64,000 bases of DNA from Limisphaerales bacterium. GTDB lineage: Bacteria > Verrucomicrobiota > Verrucomicrobiia > Limisphaerales > UBA1100. Position numbers and translations under genes: made by a program. Numbering within the stretch: position 1 is the first letter of the stretch; every line of letters starts with the position of its first letter. The stretch spans positions 62,001 to 126,000 of the forward strand of contig JACNJL010000036.1 of assembly GCA_014382585.1 (NCBI GenBank), given 5' to 3'. Below, in pieces: positions 6,964 to 17,400 of this stretch. Below the pieces are notes generated by a model. It was given only the letters and a program-made list of their open reading frames with translations, searched no databases and was not told the origin of the DNA.

Positions 6964-8802
6964 ATGAAAAAAAAATTCAAAAAACTCATCGCGGTAATTT
7001 TTGTTTTGTTTAGCGCAGCGAATGCCGAGGATCGGCCGAACATTCTTTGGCTTTCGGCGGAAGACATCAGCTCGCATCTGGGTTGTTACGGCGACGCGAA
7101 TGCCATCACGCCGCATCTTGATCAACTCGCGCGGGAAGGCGTGCGGTACACACATGCGTTTACCACAGCCGGGGTGTGTGCGCCGTGCCGGTCGGGTATC
7201 ATCACGGGGATGTACCAAACTACGCTCGGCACGCATCATATGCGGTGCAAGGCGGTGTTGCCTGCGCACATCAAACCGTTTCCGATGGTGCTGCGCGAGG
7301 CGGGTTATTTCTGCACGAACAATTCCAAGACCGATTATCAGTTTCGTCATCCGAAAGAGACGTGGGATATTTCCGGACGTAAAGGGCATTGGCGAAACCG
7401 GAAAAAAGGGCAGCCGTTTTTTGCGGTATTCAACTTCACCGGCTGCCACGAAAGCGGGATTGCGAGTAAGGCAAAATACAAATCAGTCACCGCCGATCTC
7501 AAGCCCTCACAACGGCAGGACGCCAAAAAACTCACACTACCACCATATTATCCGGACACGCCTATCGTGCGCGAGGATTGGAAGCGCAATTACGAACTCA
7601 TCACCGCCATGGACGCGTGGGCGGGTAATCTTATCGCGCAGTTGAAGGAAGATGGCCTTTACGAAAACACCGTCATTTTTTTCTGGAGCGACCACGGCGT
7701 GGGCCTGCCGCGCGCGAAGCGGTGGTTGTACGATTCGGGTACACGCGTTCCGCTCATCGTGCGGATGCCGAAGTCGGCGGGCGTGAATGCGGGCGTGAAT
7801 CATCGGCTGGTGAGTTCGATTGATTTTGGTCCCACGGTTTTGAATTTAGCCGGATTGGAAATTCCCAAGCACATGCAGGGGAGCCGTTTCATTGGCGGTG
7901 CGCCGCGCAAGTTTGTATTTGGCGCGCGCGATCGGATGGATGAACGCTACGACATCATCCGCAGCGTACGCGGCCCGCGCTTTCGCTACATTCGAAATTA
8001 TGAACCGCTCAAGACGTACTATCAATATATGAACACTCCGGAAAAGGGCGCGACCATGCAGGAAATTCGCCGCGCGGCGGCTGCGGGGGAATTGCCCAAC
8101 GCGGCCAAACTTTTTATGGCCCCCGCCAAACCCACGGAGGAATTGTACGATTTGGAAATTGACCCGCACGAAATCCACAACCTCGCTGGCGAACGCAAGC
8201 ACGCCGATAAGTTGAACGAACTGCGCACGGCTCATTCGGATTGGGTGAAACGGACCGGCGACCTCGGGCTCTTGCCCGAAGCGGAAATTGAGATTCGCGA
8301 AAAGGCCGCCGGCGCGCGCTACAACATTCTCAAAGGCAAAAACAAACTCAACGCCCAACTCGGCAACGCCGCGGCAATGGCCTCCTCCGGCGTGTACGCG
8401 CTGCCGTCGATGTTGATCGCGATGCAGCATCCGGATGCCGCCGTGCGTTATTGGGGTGCCACCGGCGTGGGCAACATCGGCCCGCAAGCGGTCACCGCGC
8501 GGCTGCCGATGATCGATGGGTTGAAGGACGAATCCCCCAGTGTTCGCATCGCCGCCGCACGGGCCTTGGCCAAACTGGGTGAGTCGAAGTTGGCATTGCC
8601 GGTGTTGGAAGCCGAACTGCAAAGCGATCACCAATGGGGAAGGTTGGCCGCAGCAATTGTGCTGGATGAAATGGATGATCAGGCGAGACCATCCATTCCG
8701 GCACTTAAAAAGGCGCTGGTCAATCAACCCAATAAGTATATCGTGCGTGTCGCTAACCGTGCCCTCAATGAACTGTTGGGCACGAATCATGTGGTGCCTT
8801 AA
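6964..8802 (+). CDS. Secreted Cys-type sulfatase with C-terminal HEAT-like repeats
   Basis: The 612-residue protein has a signal peptide (MKKKFKKLIAVIFVLFSAANA), so the start is ATG 6964 and not the upstream in-frame ATG. The sulfatase domain shows RPNILWLSAEDISSHLGCYG and the nucleophile Cys72 in GVCAPCRSGIITG (C-x-P-x-R, formylglycine type). Further on are FFWSDHGVGLPRAKRW and ELYDLEIDPHEIHNLAGE. From about residue 480 the protein changes to alpha-helical repeats with VRYWGATGVGNIG and SVRIAAARALAKLGE, typical of HEAT/PBS-lyase-like repeats. The fusion suggests protein or carbohydrate docking. It is the second sulfatase in this cluster. Confidence 0.93.
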   Translation: MKKKFKKLIAVIFVLFSAANAEDRPNILWLSAEDISSHLGCYGDANAITPHLDQLAREGVRYTHAFTTAGVCAPCRSGIITGMYQTTLGTHHMRCKAVLPAHIKPFPMVLREAGYFCTNNSKTDYQFRHPKETWDISGRKGHWRNRKKGQPFFAVFNFTGCHESGIASKAKYKSVTADLKPSQRQDAKKLTLPPYYPDTPIVREDWKRNYELITAMDAWAGNLIAQLKEDGLYENTVIFFWSDHGVGLPRAKRWLYDSGTRVPLIVRMPKSAGVNAGVNHRLVSSIDFGPTVLNLAGLEIPKHMQGSRFIGGAPRKFVFGARDRMDERYDIIRSVRGPRFRYIRNYEPLKTYYQYMNTPEKGATMQEIRRAAAAGELPNAAKLFMAPAKPTEELYDLEIDPHEIHNLAGERKHADKLNELRTAHSDWVKRTGDLGLLPEAEIEIREKAAGARYNILKGKNKLNAQLGNAAAMASSGVYALPSMLIAMQHPDAAVRYWGATGVGNIGPQAVTARLPMIDGLKDESPSVRIAAARALAKLGESKLALPVLEAELQSDHQWGRLAAAIVLDEMDDQARPSIPALKKALVNQPNKYIVRVANRALNELLGTNHVVP

Positions 8803-8811
8803 TTATTTGAA

Positions 8812-9885
8812 ATGAAACTGAAATTTTTTCTCCTCATTGGATTATTCACCGCTGGTTTGGCGGTGGCGAATCCTCCTGCGGGCTTTGGTGCACCGGACAC
8901 TGAAATAATCCTGGGCACGAAGCATGGCCAGATGCGCTTTGATCAGGAAGTGCTTGCGGTGCAACCCGGCGCAAAGGTGAAGCTTACGCTGAAAAATACC
9001 TGCGAAATGCTGCACAACTGGGTGCTTGTGAAGGGGGGCGCCACGGTGCGTGATCAAGTGTCGGGTAAGGCACTGCAACTTGGCGCGCAGAGTATGGTTA
9101 AACATTTTGTGCCGGATCATCCGGCCATTATCGCCTCGAGCCAGATCGCTATGCCCGGCAAGAGCGTGGAGGTTTATTTTAAGGCCCCGATGGCCGAGGG
9201 TGATTATCCATTTGTCTGCACACTGCCAGGCCATGCGTTCACGATGGTGGGAGTGCTGGCGGTGGCAAAGAATCCGAAGCAGGCACTTGCCCGCCTTAAT
9301 AAAAATAGGCCGCAGGTAAAAGCTCAATTGCCGCTGTTGGTGACAAATAAGCCATTGTTACAAAGGGCGTTTGTGCAGAATTCACCGGCCCGTTCGATTT
9401 GTGTGGGGTTGCCCGGTGGGGTGAATTACCTTTTTGATGCTGAGACTTGTGCGGTGGCCTATGGTTGGACCGGCGATTTTCTCGACGTGGGCCCCGATCG
9501 CAAAGGGCGTGGCGGACGTCATTGTAAAATTCTTGGCAAACGCTTCGAAGTTGGCTCCCAAGGTGCTTTGAAAATTGGCAAAGCTTCGCCAGTATTTCTT
9601 GGATATAGCCGTCTTGGGATTCCGGAGATTCACTACCGCGTGGGGGAGGCAACTGTGAGGCAAACAGTTTCTCTCCATGCCGGCTTGGTCGGTGATATTC
9701 TGAAGCGTGGGCTTCAATACACCTTTAAAGTGGCTGACGCAAAAGGCACTGTGACCTTTGATCTCAATCCTTCGGATGTTCTAGTGGAGGCCAGTGCCGG
9801 GAAATGGAATGCTGACAAGACCTCCCTTCGCCTCAACTCCAAGGAGGCCAGTGAATTCACCGTAACTCTTTTGCCAAAGAAATAA
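8812..9885 (+). CDS. Secreted cupredoxin (azurin/plastocyanin-like) with unknown C-terminal domain
   Basis: The 357-residue protein has a signal peptide (KFFLLIGLFTAGLAVA). The cupredoxin domain covers about residues 28-153 and carries a complete type 1 copper site: His68 in MLHNW, then Cys136, His141 and Met145 in FVCTLPGHAFTM. It is therefore probably a periplasmic electron carrier. The remaining 200 residues (SICVGLPGGVNYLFD, then CAVAYGWTGDFLDV) resemble a beta domain I recall from PVC c-type cytochrome and dehydrogenase proteins, but I cannot name it. The next gene starts 2 bp downstream, so a redox partnership with the propeller protein is likely. Confidence 0.85.
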   Translation: MKLKFFLLIGLFTAGLAVANPPAGFGAPDTEIILGTKHGQMRFDQEVLAVQPGAKVKLTLKNTCEMLHNWVLVKGGATVRDQVSGKALQLGAQSMVKHFVPDHPAIIASSQIAMPGKSVEVYFKAPMAEGDYPFVCTLPGHAFTMVGVLAVAKNPKQALARLNKNRPQVKAQLPLLVTNKPLLQRAFVQNSPARSICVGLPGGVNYLFDAETCAVAYGWTGDFLDVGPDRKGRGGRHCKILGKRFEVGSQGALKIGKASPVFLGYSRLGIPEIHYRVGEATVRQTVSLHAGLVGDILKRGLQYTFKVADAKGTVTFDLNPSDVLVEASAGKWNADKTSLRLNSKEASEFTVTLLPKK

Positions 9886-9887
9886 CA

Positions 9888-11369
9888 ATGAAACCAACTC
9901 AATTCATTTTTGCGACCCTCGTATTGGCCTGCGGAGCTTTGGCCGCTCGTCCAATGATCAAGCCCGCTGGTTATCAGGTGGATACCATCAGCATTCCAAA
10001 AGAGATTACGCTTGGGGTGGGCGGCATGGCGTTTTTGGACAAAACCACGATGTTGATTTGCACTCGTGAAGGGGAGGTGTGGAAATATAACACCGACAAT
10101 GGTAAATGGGATTTGTACGCCGATGGATTACACGAAAGCCTCGGGTTATGGATCGATCATAAAAAAAATGAAGTCTACGTCATGCAACGCCCCGAGCTGA
10201 CCCGTCTCGTGGATACCAATCAGGATGGTAAAGCGGATCTTTATGAAACGGTGAGTGCCGGTTGGGGGCTCACGGATAATTATCACGAGTACAGCTTTGG
10301 CCCGGTGCGCGATTCGAAAGGAAACTTCTATGGCACGTTGAACACCTCCCTCAGTTGGCCGGGCTGGGCGGGTAGTGATAAATGGGATAAAGCGCGTGTG
10401 CACGATTCAAAGATGGGGCGTGCTGCCAAATACCGGGGTTGGTCTTTTCAAGTCACGCCACAGGGCAAGTTCGTCCCGTTTTCGATGGGCATGCGTTCGC
10501 CGGCCGGCATCGTCATCAATCAGGCCGATGAGATTTTCTACACGGACAATCAGGGAGACTGGAACGAAACCTCCTCACTTCATCATGTGGTGAAAGGCCG
10601 TTTCCACGGACATCCGTCCTCGTACTTTGATCACCCGAAATACATCGGCAAGAATCTCAACGAAATTTCGATCGAGGACTATCGCAAAATGCGCTCGCGC
10701 CCGGCGGTGTTCATCCCGCACGGAGAATTGGCCAATTCCCCTGGCGAGCCGGTGTTAGATTACACGGGCGGCAAGTTTGGTCCGTTTGCCGGGCAAATGA
10801 TCCTCGGCGATCAAACCCGTTCCAACCTGATGCGGATTCATGTCGAGAAAGTGGACGGCGAATATCAGGGCATGGTGGTGAACTTTATTTCGCCGATGCA
10901 AACCGGTTGCATCCGCGGGGTGTTCGGGCCGGATGGCAGTTTCTGGGTCGGTCAAACCGGCCGCGGCTGGGGTTCGGTGGGAGGCAAACAGTTCGGCCTC
11001 GAGCGCGTGCGCTGGGACGGCAGCACTCAGCCGATGGCAATTCATCACATCAGCCTTACTAAAACCGGCTTTGACGTGCACTTCACCCTGCCCGTTGATG
11101 CTGAGGCCGGTGTGGATGTCACGAATTACGACATCCTCGAGTACGAATACCAGTACCGTCCGCAATACGGTTCGCCGAAGAGTAAGCAGAAAAAAATGAA
11201 GCCAACGGCAGTGAAACTCTCCAAGGATCGACGCATCGCACACCTCACACTTCCGCTCGTCGCAGAGAAGGTATATCAGTTTAACCTCAATATAAACCTG
11301 CGCTCCAACGCGGGCGCAGAAATTGCCAACCGCGTGGCGTGGTATACTGCCAACCGCCTCCATAAATGA
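9888..11369 (+). CDS. Secreted beta-propeller, sorbosone/glucose dehydrogenase-like
   Basis: The 493-residue protein has a signal peptide ending near LAARPMIKP. It contains propeller-like repeats such as GEVWKYNTDNGKWDLYADGL, VDTNQDGKADLY (EF-hand-like calcium loop), FSMGMRSPAGIVIN and GIVINQADEIFYTDNQGDW, as in soluble PQQ/sorbosone-type dehydrogenase propellers of PVC bacteria. No CxxCH haem motif is present, so electrons would need a separate acceptor; the cupredoxin encoded just upstream is a natural candidate. Its stop overlaps the ThuA gene start (ATGA at 11366). Enzyme activity and substrate are inferred, not seen. Confidence 0.82.
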   Translation: MKPTQFIFATLVLACGALAARPMIKPAGYQVDTISIPKEITLGVGGMAFLDKTTMLICTREGEVWKYNTDNGKWDLYADGLHESLGLWIDHKKNEVYVMQRPELTRLVDTNQDGKADLYETVSAGWGLTDNYHEYSFGPVRDSKGNFYGTLNTSLSWPGWAGSDKWDKARVHDSKMGRAAKYRGWSFQVTPQGKFVPFSMGMRSPAGIVINQADEIFYTDNQGDWNETSSLHHVVKGRFHGHPSSYFDHPKYIGKNLNEISIEDYRKMRSRPAVFIPHGELANSPGEPVLDYTGGKFGPFAGQMILGDQTRSNLMRIHVEKVDGEYQGMVVNFISPMQTGCIRGVFGPDGSFWVGQTGRGWGSVGGKQFGLERVRWDGSTQPMAIHHISLTKTGFDVHFTLPVDAEAGVDVTNYDILEYEYQYRPQYGSPKSKQKKMKPTAVKLSKDRRIAHLTLPLVAEKVYQFNLNINLRSNAGAEIANRVAWYTANRLHK

Positions 11370-12163
11370 AATCCAAAATGAAACTTATTCGGATCTTTTT
11401 CCTGTGTGCTGTCACCGGCACGTTCACCACCCAGGCTGTGGAGCCGCTGAAGGCACTGCTGATCACCGGCGGGTGCTGTCACGATTACGCGAAGCAAAAG
11501 CTCATCATCAGCCAAGGCATCAGCAAGCGCGCAAACGTGGACTGGACAATTTTGCACGAGGGTGGCGCGGGGCGTACGCATCGGATTTCCATTTATCAAA
11601 AGAAAAACTGGATTAAGGATTTCGACGTGGTGGTGCACAACGAATGTTTCGGCGCGATTGGCGACAAGGCGTTTGTGGAATCACTGGCCACCGCCCATCG
11701 GGATTCCGGTGTGCCGGCGGTGTTGCTGCATTGCACGATGCACAGCTACCGTGCGGCGGATAAGTTGACTGACGAATGGCGTAAACTATTGGGCGTAACC
11801 ACCGTGCGGCATCAACAGCACGTGGCGGTGGAGATCAAAAACCTGCAGCCCAAGCATCCGATCATGCAGGGGTTTGGCAACAGCTGGAAGACGCCCGCGG
11901 GCGAGCTGTACGAAATCATCAAAGTATGGCCGCACACCACTGTGCTCGGCCAAGCCCACGGCGTGCGCACCAAGAAAGATCATCCGTGCATTTGGATAAA
12001 CCAATACGGCAAAGCGCGCGTCTTCGGCACCACCATCGGTCATCACAACGAAACGATGGAAACCGAAGCCTACCTCGGATATATCACTCGCGGTCTTTTG
12101 TGGTCGTGCGACAAGCTCGACAAAAACGGCCAACCGGCCAAAGGCTACGGTCCGCAGAAGTAG
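11366..12163 (+). CDS. Secreted ThuA-domain protein
   Basis: The 265-residue product has a signal sequence (LIRIFFLCAVTGTFTTQAVE) and a ThuA-like fold related to class I glutamine amidotransferases. Visible landmarks are KALLITGGCCHDYAKQK, the DVVVHNECFGAIGD segment, VLLHCTMHSYR and VFGTTIGHHNETMETEAYLG. ThuA proteins are linked to trehalose or other sugar utilisation; the biochemical role in PVC bacteria is unclear. The gene overlaps the preceding propeller gene by four bases and forms the end of a three-gene operon with the cupredoxin. Confidence 0.88.
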   Translation: MKSKMKLIRIFFLCAVTGTFTTQAVEPLKALLITGGCCHDYAKQKLIISQGISKRANVDWTILHEGGAGRTHRISIYQKKNWIKDFDVVVHNECFGAIGDKAFVESLATAHRDSGVPAVLLHCTMHSYRAADKLTDEWRKLLGVTTVRHQQHVAVEIKNLQPKHPIMQGFGNSWKTPAGELYEIIKVWPHTTVLGQAHGVRTKKDHPCIWINQYGKARVFGTTIGHHNETMETEAYLGYITRGLLWSCDKLDKNGQPAKGYGPQK

Positions 12164-12274
12164 TTTTTGCGATTGACTTTAGGGCCAAAATGTCATAAGG
12201 CCAACCGTTCAAGGAGGTTAACCGCGTTCCCTGTTTTTAACGAGGGTCTTCCTGTGTAATCCAAGGACACTATT

Positions 12275-14353
12275 ATGAGTGAAGAAAAAAATCGTATGCG
12301 TTTATTGTGGGCCGGTTTTATGGCTATTTTAGCAGCCGGCGTGGGCTTCGCCATTCGTGGCGGTATTTTTGGAACTTGGGGTAGCGAGTATGGCTTCTCC
12401 GGTGCGGAACTTGGCGCGATTGGTGGCGCGGGTTTTACTGGCTTTTGCTTTGGAATCATCATTGGTGGATTTCTGGTGGATAAACTGGGCTATGGCAAGT
12501 TGGTTGCCGCGGCGTTTGTCTTGCATGTGTTATCAGCCTTCGTGACCTTTATGCCCGATGCCGAAATGGGTGGGGCTACGGTTTACAAATTCCTTTTCTG
12601 GGGAATGTTCATTTTTGCAATGGCGAATGGTGTGCTCGAAGCAGTTGCCAATCCATTAGTCGCCAGACTCTTCCCAGAAAAGCGCACGCATTATTTGAAT
12701 ATTCTGCACGCGAGTTGGCCGGCTGGGCTGGTCGTTGGTGCTATGTGTGGTTTGGTTTTGGGCGACAAACTAGGTTGGGGCTGGAAAGAGCAACTGGCGT
12801 TGTACCTGATCCCAACAGTGATATACGGCTGGATGTTCTTTGGTCAAAAATTCCCGAAATCGGAGGCATCGGAAAAGGGGCTAGGGTTGGGCGAAATGTT
12901 CCGAGACGTGGGTGTGCTGGGTGCGCTCGTGGTGGCGTACTTGTTGGTGCTGTTCTTTAGCACCAACCTCGGAATGGACAAGGCCAGCGCCTGGATGCTC
13001 GGTGTGTTGCTGGTTGTGGTGGCGGGTGTTATGACACGTAGGCAGACGGAGATTCCCGTACAGTCTTGGCTGCTGCTGATGATGTGCGCTCTACTCGCCA
13101 TCTTTGCGCAGATTGCCTTTAATCTGCCGCATCTGGGCACGCTCATTATTGCCGCCGCGTTGATGGTGGGGATGGGCGTTACAATGCGCTGGGCAATGGG
13201 TGCGGTCCTACTATTCGTGCTATTCATTACACACGCCTTGGTGGGTGCGGTGGAACTGGGTACGGATCAATGGATTCAAAATATTACTGGGAACATTCTT
13301 TCGAGCGAGCAGGGCAGAATTCTATTTGTATTTACCTCGATGATGATGTTTGGCCTGCGCTTTTGTGCGGGTTGGATAGAGGAAAAACTAGGGCTCTCGC
13401 CAATCGGAATTCTTTTTGTCTGTGCCGTGTTCGCTTGTCTGGGTCTAAACCTTGCCAGTGGGATTGAAACGTTTGCGGGCGCGTTTGTCGCATTGGCAAT
13501 TTATGGCATCGGCAAAACTTTCTTCTGGCCCACAATGCTGGCCGTGGCTTCGGATCGCTATCCGCGCACGGGTGCCATTGCCATCAGCATTATGGGCGGG
13601 ATAGGCATGCTGTCCGCGGGCTTGATAGGCTCTCCCGGATTGGGGTACGCAAAAGACCGGTTTGCCGGCGAGGCGCTCAAGGCGGAAAGCGAGGCGGTGT
13701 ATGCTGAATACCAAAACGAGAGCACCTCAAAATTCCTTTTCTTCAGCGGGGCACAGGGATTGGATGCTAAAAAAATGGGGGGAGTGCAGGACAAATTAAA
13801 TTCCGCTCGAAAGATTCTTCCCAAAGGTGGGTATGAAGAAGAAAAGAAGCGGCTCGAAACTGAGCAAAAAGAAAACGAGGCTATACTGGAAGAATTAAAA
13901 ACGGCCGGTGAAACTCTGGGAAAAACAAGTATCACAATCGGAGAAAAACTGGGTGATACTAAGGAATGGGATACCGGTTACGATGCACTGCGCGAGGAAG
14001 CAGCTGATCACAAAAAGGCCTTGGAAGATAATGCCAAGGACACCGAAGCAGCCCAAATGGCAGTGGATGGTGCTAAGAAAGGACTGACTGGCTTGGATGC
14101 CCTCAAGGCCACGCTCGTAAAAGCTGAGGTATTCAAGGAAGAAGGAAACCCAAACAAAAACGCCGCATTGGCAGCATTAACGCCTGACGAACGAATGGCT
14201 CATCGTGCAAGCATTGCGGGAGACCGGAAGACGCTCGTTGCAGATTCATTCATCCCTGCAGTGATGGCGGTGATTTATCTGCTGATGATGCTCTACTTTA
14301 AATCCATCGGCGGTTACAAACCGGTGGCGATTGATCGTAAGGTAGAGGAGTAA
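12275..14353 (+). CDS. MFS transporter with long hydrophilic insertion before the last membrane helix
   Basis: The 692-residue membrane protein has an MFS core: the first helix begins [22 protein letters not shown], with the motif A-like [12 protein letters not shown] between TM2 and TM3. About eleven helices are visible up to residue 455. A charged segment of roughly 190 residues follows (for example [19 protein letters not shown] and [20 protein letters not shown]), predicted to be coiled coil. The final helix ([18 protein letters not shown]) comes after it. With a standard topology the insertion would lie in the periplasmic loop between TM11 and TM12. Substrate is unknown. A strong terminator follows directly. 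Confidence 0.88.
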   Translation: MSEEKNRMRLLWAGFMAILAAGVGFAIRGGIFGTWGSEYGFSGAELGAIGGAGFTGFCFGIIIGGFLVDKLGYGKLVAAAFVLHVLSAFVTFMPDAEMGGATVYKFLFWGMFIFAMANGVLEAVANPLVARLFPEKRTHYLNILHASWPAGLVVGAMCGLVLGDKLGWGWKEQLALYLIPTVIYGWMFFGQKFPKSEASEKGLGLGEMFRDVGVLGALVVAYLLVLFFSTNLGMDKASAWMLGVLLVVVAGVMTRRQTEIPVQSWLLLMMCALLAIFAQIAFNLPHLGTLIIAAALMVGMGVTMRWAMGAVLLFVLFITHALVGAVELGTDQWIQNITGNILSSEQGRILFVFTSMMMFGLRFCAGWIEEKLGLSPIGILFVCAVFACLGLNLASGIETFAGAFVALAIYGIGKTFFWPTMLAVASDRYPRTGAIAISIMGGIGMLSAGLIGSPGLGYAKDRFAGEALKAESEAVYAEYQNESTSKFLFFSGAQGLDAKKMGGVQDKLNSARKILPKGGYEEEKKRLETEQKENEAILEELKTAGETLGKTSITIGEKLGDTKEWDTGYDALREEAADHKKALEDNAKDTEAAQMAVDGAKKGLTGLDALKATLVKAEVFKEEGNPNKNAALAALTPDERMAHRASIAGDRKTLVADSFIPAVMAVIYLLMMLYFKSIGGYKPVAIDRKVEE

Positions 14354-14373
14354 GCGTTTTCAAAAAATTACTC

Positions 14374-14406
14374 AAGGCGGCCCTAGGAATGGGGCCGCCT
14401 TTTTTT
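14374..14406 (+). terminator. Rho-independent terminator after the MFS gene
   Basis: The stem AAGGCGGCCC (14374-14383) pairs perfectly with GGGCCGCCTT (14392-14401) around an 8-nt loop, followed by a run of T. It serves the plus-strand transporter gene. The convergent dnaE gene ends at 14405, inside the T run. Confidence 0.9.
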
Positions 14407-17400
14407 ATTGGCTGTCGTTGTTGCCGTTGTTCTTTTTGGCGTAGCGGCGGCGTTGGGGCTCGGGGAGGGTGGGGTCTACTTTGGGGTAGTAGGTGGCTTC
14501 GCCGAATCGTTCGTTGGCGTCGGCGGCGAGGGCGAGGCCGGGGGCGACGTTGAAGCATTCGTCGGCTTCCACAAAAACCGATGCGCCGCCGGGTTGGCGG
14601 AGGCAAAGGAACAGCGGGATTTTTCCGGGATGGGCTTCGGCCAGTTCGCGCACGCCATCCATCGCGTCGGGCCGGAGGGCTTCGGTTTTGAGTCGAAGAT
14701 GGACTTGCAGGGTAAACTTGCGCGGCGCGTCGTCGAGCGGAAACACGTCCACGGGAAAAATCTTGGGCACGTCCTCGCTGTTGTTCACTTCGCCGATGAC
14801 CATCAGCGGTTTGTTGAGTTCGAATTGTTCGTTAAATATTTCGTAGTTGTCGCCCACGCACAGCACCGTGACTTGGCCGGTCATATCCTCCACGGTGGCA
14901 GTGCAATACGGTTTGTCGGTTTTTTTTGAAATGGCCCGTTTGACAATTGAGACTAAGCCGCCCACGCGGGAGATGGTGCGGTCGGGCAATTCCGAAAGGT
15001 CGGTGACTTGATGGGTGGCGTAATGTTTGAGCGTGCCGAGGTGCGGGTTGAGCGGGTGCCCGCTCACATAAAAGCCGAGCAATTCCTTTTCGTAGGCGAG
15101 CCGTTCGGCATCGTCCCATTCGGGCAGATTTTTCAATGCGGCGGGAATTTCGTCGTCATCTGATTTGCCGGCATCGAGCATTCCGAACAGTGTTTCCTGT
15201 CCACGCGCGCGATCGGCGGCGGCGCTGGCGGCGCGGGAAAGCGTGCGCTCGATTTGCGCGCACAGGCTGGCGCGACTTTGGCCAAAGCTATCGCACGCAC
15301 CGGCTTTGATGAGGGCATCGAGGACTTTGCGGTTAACCGCTCGAAGATCCACACGATTGCAAACATCACTGAGAGAAGTAAAGGGCTCACCTCCACCGCG
15401 CGCAGTGAGCATCGCATCCACCGCGGCCTCGCCCACGCCCTTGATGGCGGCGAGGCCGTAGCGAATGACTTTGCCGTCACGCGCAGGGGCGAAGTTTGTG
15501 CGGCTTTCATTCAGATCCGGCGGCAATACATCAAGCCCCATCGCCTTGGCCTCGGTGATGAGGACGGTGAGCTTGGCGGTGTCGCCCATATCATTGGTGC
15601 ATACGGCGGATAGAAATTCAACGGGGTAATGCGTTTTCAACCACGCGGTTTGGTAGGCGACGATTGCGTAGGCCGCGGCGTGCGATTTGTTGAAGCCGTA
15701 GCCGGCAAATTTTTCCAGCAAATCAAAAACTTTATTCGCCTGCGCGGGCTTGATGTTGTTGGTTTCCTTGCAGCCTTTGACGAACGTCTCGCGTTGTTTG
15801 GCCATTTCGGAAACTTTCTTTTTGCCCATCGCGCGTCGCAGCAAATCCGCGCCGCCGAGCGTGTAGCCGGCGAGCAACTGCGTGGCTTGCATCACTTGCT
15901 CCTGATAAATCAGAATGCCATACGTCTCCTCGGAAATTTGCTGGAGCAGTGGATGTTCGTAGCGGATTTCTACATCGCCGTGGCGGCGTTTAATAAAGTC
16001 GGGAATGAGATCCATCGGTCCCGGCCGGTAGAGCGCCACGAGCGCGGTGATGTGTTCCACGGAACCGAGCTGAAATTTTCGGCACAAATCGCGCATCCCG
16101 CCCGATTCCAATTGGAACACGCCCACCGTGCGGCCTTCGTTTAGCAAATCATAAGTGGCCTGGTCGTCCAGCGGGATCGCGTCGATGTCAATTTCGATAC
16201 CCTGTGTTTCCTTCACCAAGCGACAGGCGTTGCGAATGACGGTGAGCGTTTTGAGGCCCAGAAAATCCATCTTCAACAATCCCAAATCGCCCACCGGCCC
16301 CATCGGGTATTGGGTGACTACCGCACCATCGGCATCGGTTTTGAGCGGCAGCACGTTGACCAACGGCTCCGCACCGATGACCACGCCGGCGGCATGAACG
16401 GAGGCGTTGCGTGTGAGATCTTCGAGCACAAAGGCGGTGTCGATGAGTTCGCGCGTGATCTCTTCGGAATCGTAGGCCAACTTCAAATCGGGTGATTGTT
16501 TGAGCGCGCGCTCAAGGGTGATCTTCAGTTCATCGGGCACCATTTTTGCGAGCCGATCGCACTCGCCGTAGCTCAATCCCATCACGCGGCCCACATCGCG
16601 AATCACGGACTTGGAGCCCATTGTGCCAAAGGTAATGATTTGCGCCACGCAATCGCGCCCGTATTTTTCGCGCACGTATTCGATGAGGAACGGGCGGCGA
16701 TCATCGGGAATATCGATGTCGATGTCGGGCGGGTTGACGCGTTCGGGGTTGAGAAATCGTTCGAACAGCAGCCCGTAACGCAGCGGATCGACGTTGGAAA
16801 TTTCTAATAGATAGGTCACCAGCGAACCCGCCGCCGAGCCGCGCGCAATACAGGCAATGCCATTGCTGCGCCCGTGCCGAATGAAATCGCCCACGATTAA
16901 AAAGTAACTCGTGAAGCCCATCTGCTCGATGACGCCGAGCTCCACTTGAATGCGGTCGATCACTTTCGCCAACGCCGCGGTCACGGCGGGGTCGTTTACG
17001 TCGGCGGGATTAGTGCCTTCGGCGGCTTCAAAATTGGGCAGTCGCGTGGCGTCTTCAATGGAGTGGCAAACAAACTCTTCGCCCTTCGCCTCGCATCGCA
17101 CGCTGTAGCGATGTTGCATTGCCTCGGCCACTTGATGGCGGAGATAGCCTTCGCGCGTGTACAGGTTCGGCGGTTCAAAAACCGGATAGTGCAATTCGCC
17201 CAGTTCGATTTCCACGTTGCATTGCTCGGCCACGGCGAGGGTGTTGCGTACCGCTTCGGGCACTTCGCTGAAGAGCGCGGCCATCTCGTCGGCGTCGCGC
17301 AGGTAGAATTGCTCCGGTACGTAATGCATCCGGTTGGGATCGTTAAGGTGCGTTTGCGTGCCGATGCAGATGAGTGCGTCGTGCGCGTCCGAGTGTTCGC

